DNA of 5,667 bases, taken from NCBI GenBank assembly GCA_030824255.1, contig JAVBYB010000156.1:1-5667 (forward strand), given 5' to 3'. Position numbers and translations under genes: made by a program. The notes beneath the pieces were generated by a model. It made no database searches and was not told the DNA's origin. It saw only the letters and a list, made by a program, of their open reading frames with translations. The DNA is from a bacterium (GTDB lineage: Bacteria > Pseudomonadota > Alphaproteobacteria > Caulobacterales > Hyphomonadaceae). The stretch's first letter is position 1; every line of letters begins with the position of its first letter. Shown here piece by piece: positions 5,581-5,667 of the stretch.

Positions 5581-5667
5581 ATGGTCACGACACAGGACGA
5601 TGCACATGCCGTCCTCCGCTCACTCGGCGGAGAGAGATTGCACACTCACTACATGTCAGGCGCATCC
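5581..5667 (+). CDS. Possible N-terminus of an unidentified divergent gene (partial, runs off the right edge)
   Basis: From ATG at 5581 a frame stays open for 29 codons to the window edge: MVTTQDDAHAVLRSLGGER, then LHTHYMSGAS. About two thirds of third codon positions are G or C, which suits the genome. The composition looks soluble, with no signal peptide or membrane segment. A gene transcribed away from a LysR-type regulator with an operator-like dyad between them is a common arrangement, and it would make this the regulated target. I do not recognise the protein. There is no clear Shine-Dalgarno sequence (the upstream stretch is a GGTTGG repeat), and the overlapping frame from an ATG at 5600 is also open. 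So the call is tentative. Confidence 0.35.
   Translation, partial: MVTTQDDAHAVLRSLGGERLHTHYMSGAS

Noticed and set aside
5614..5632. CTCCGC/GCGGAG inverted repeat near the right edge
   Set aside because: It lies inside the possible divergent coding frame, has no T-run on either side, and a six-base GC-rich stem is not unusual here.

Overview
The window looks like an alphaproteobacterial chromosome, most likely Caulobacterales or Hyphomonadaceae-like. The reasons are the G+C-rich coding sequence, the order fliQ-fliR-flhB followed by a gene whose start fits the cell-cycle kinase CckA, CtrA-like TTAA motifs and GANTC (CcrM) sites placed between genes, and an alphaproteobacterial-style DegP/HtrA protease. 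The class-level call is fairly firm; the order or family is inferred from gene order and motifs.

All well-supported genes lie on the minus strand, so the transcriptional order runs from high to low coordinates. A LysR-type regulator (4496-5491) comes first. After a 283-bp gap comes a complete periplasmic serine protease of the DegP/HtrA family (2707-4212), which ends in a GC-rich hairpin. A 213-bp gap then carries a likely promoter for the compact operon fliQ (2230-2493), fliR (1461-2216) and flhB (369-1451). The gaps inside the operon are only 13 and 9 nt. After a further 186-bp gap the N-terminus of a membrane protein, probably CckA, runs off the left edge (1-182). At the right edge an unidentified open frame (5581-5667) may start on the plus strand, divergent from the LysR gene.

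FliQ, FliR and FlhB are inner-membrane parts of the flagellar type III export gate, and FlhB carries the self-cleaving NPTH switch. In Caulobacter, CckA feeds phosphate to CtrA, and CtrA activates early flagellar operons including fliQR. The TTAA pair upstream of fliQ would therefore link the operon to the kinase encoded just beyond it. DegP is an envelope quality-control protease with no direct link to flagella visible here.

The protein-coding content is ordinary. The most interesting signals are regulatory: four GANTC sites packed into the short gap upstream of the cckA-like gene, against seven in the rest of the window, and a near-complete CtrA-type box upstream of the LysR gene that also forms a T-N11-A dyad. 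I saw no RNA genes, mobile elements, CRISPR arrays or undescribed multi-gene system.
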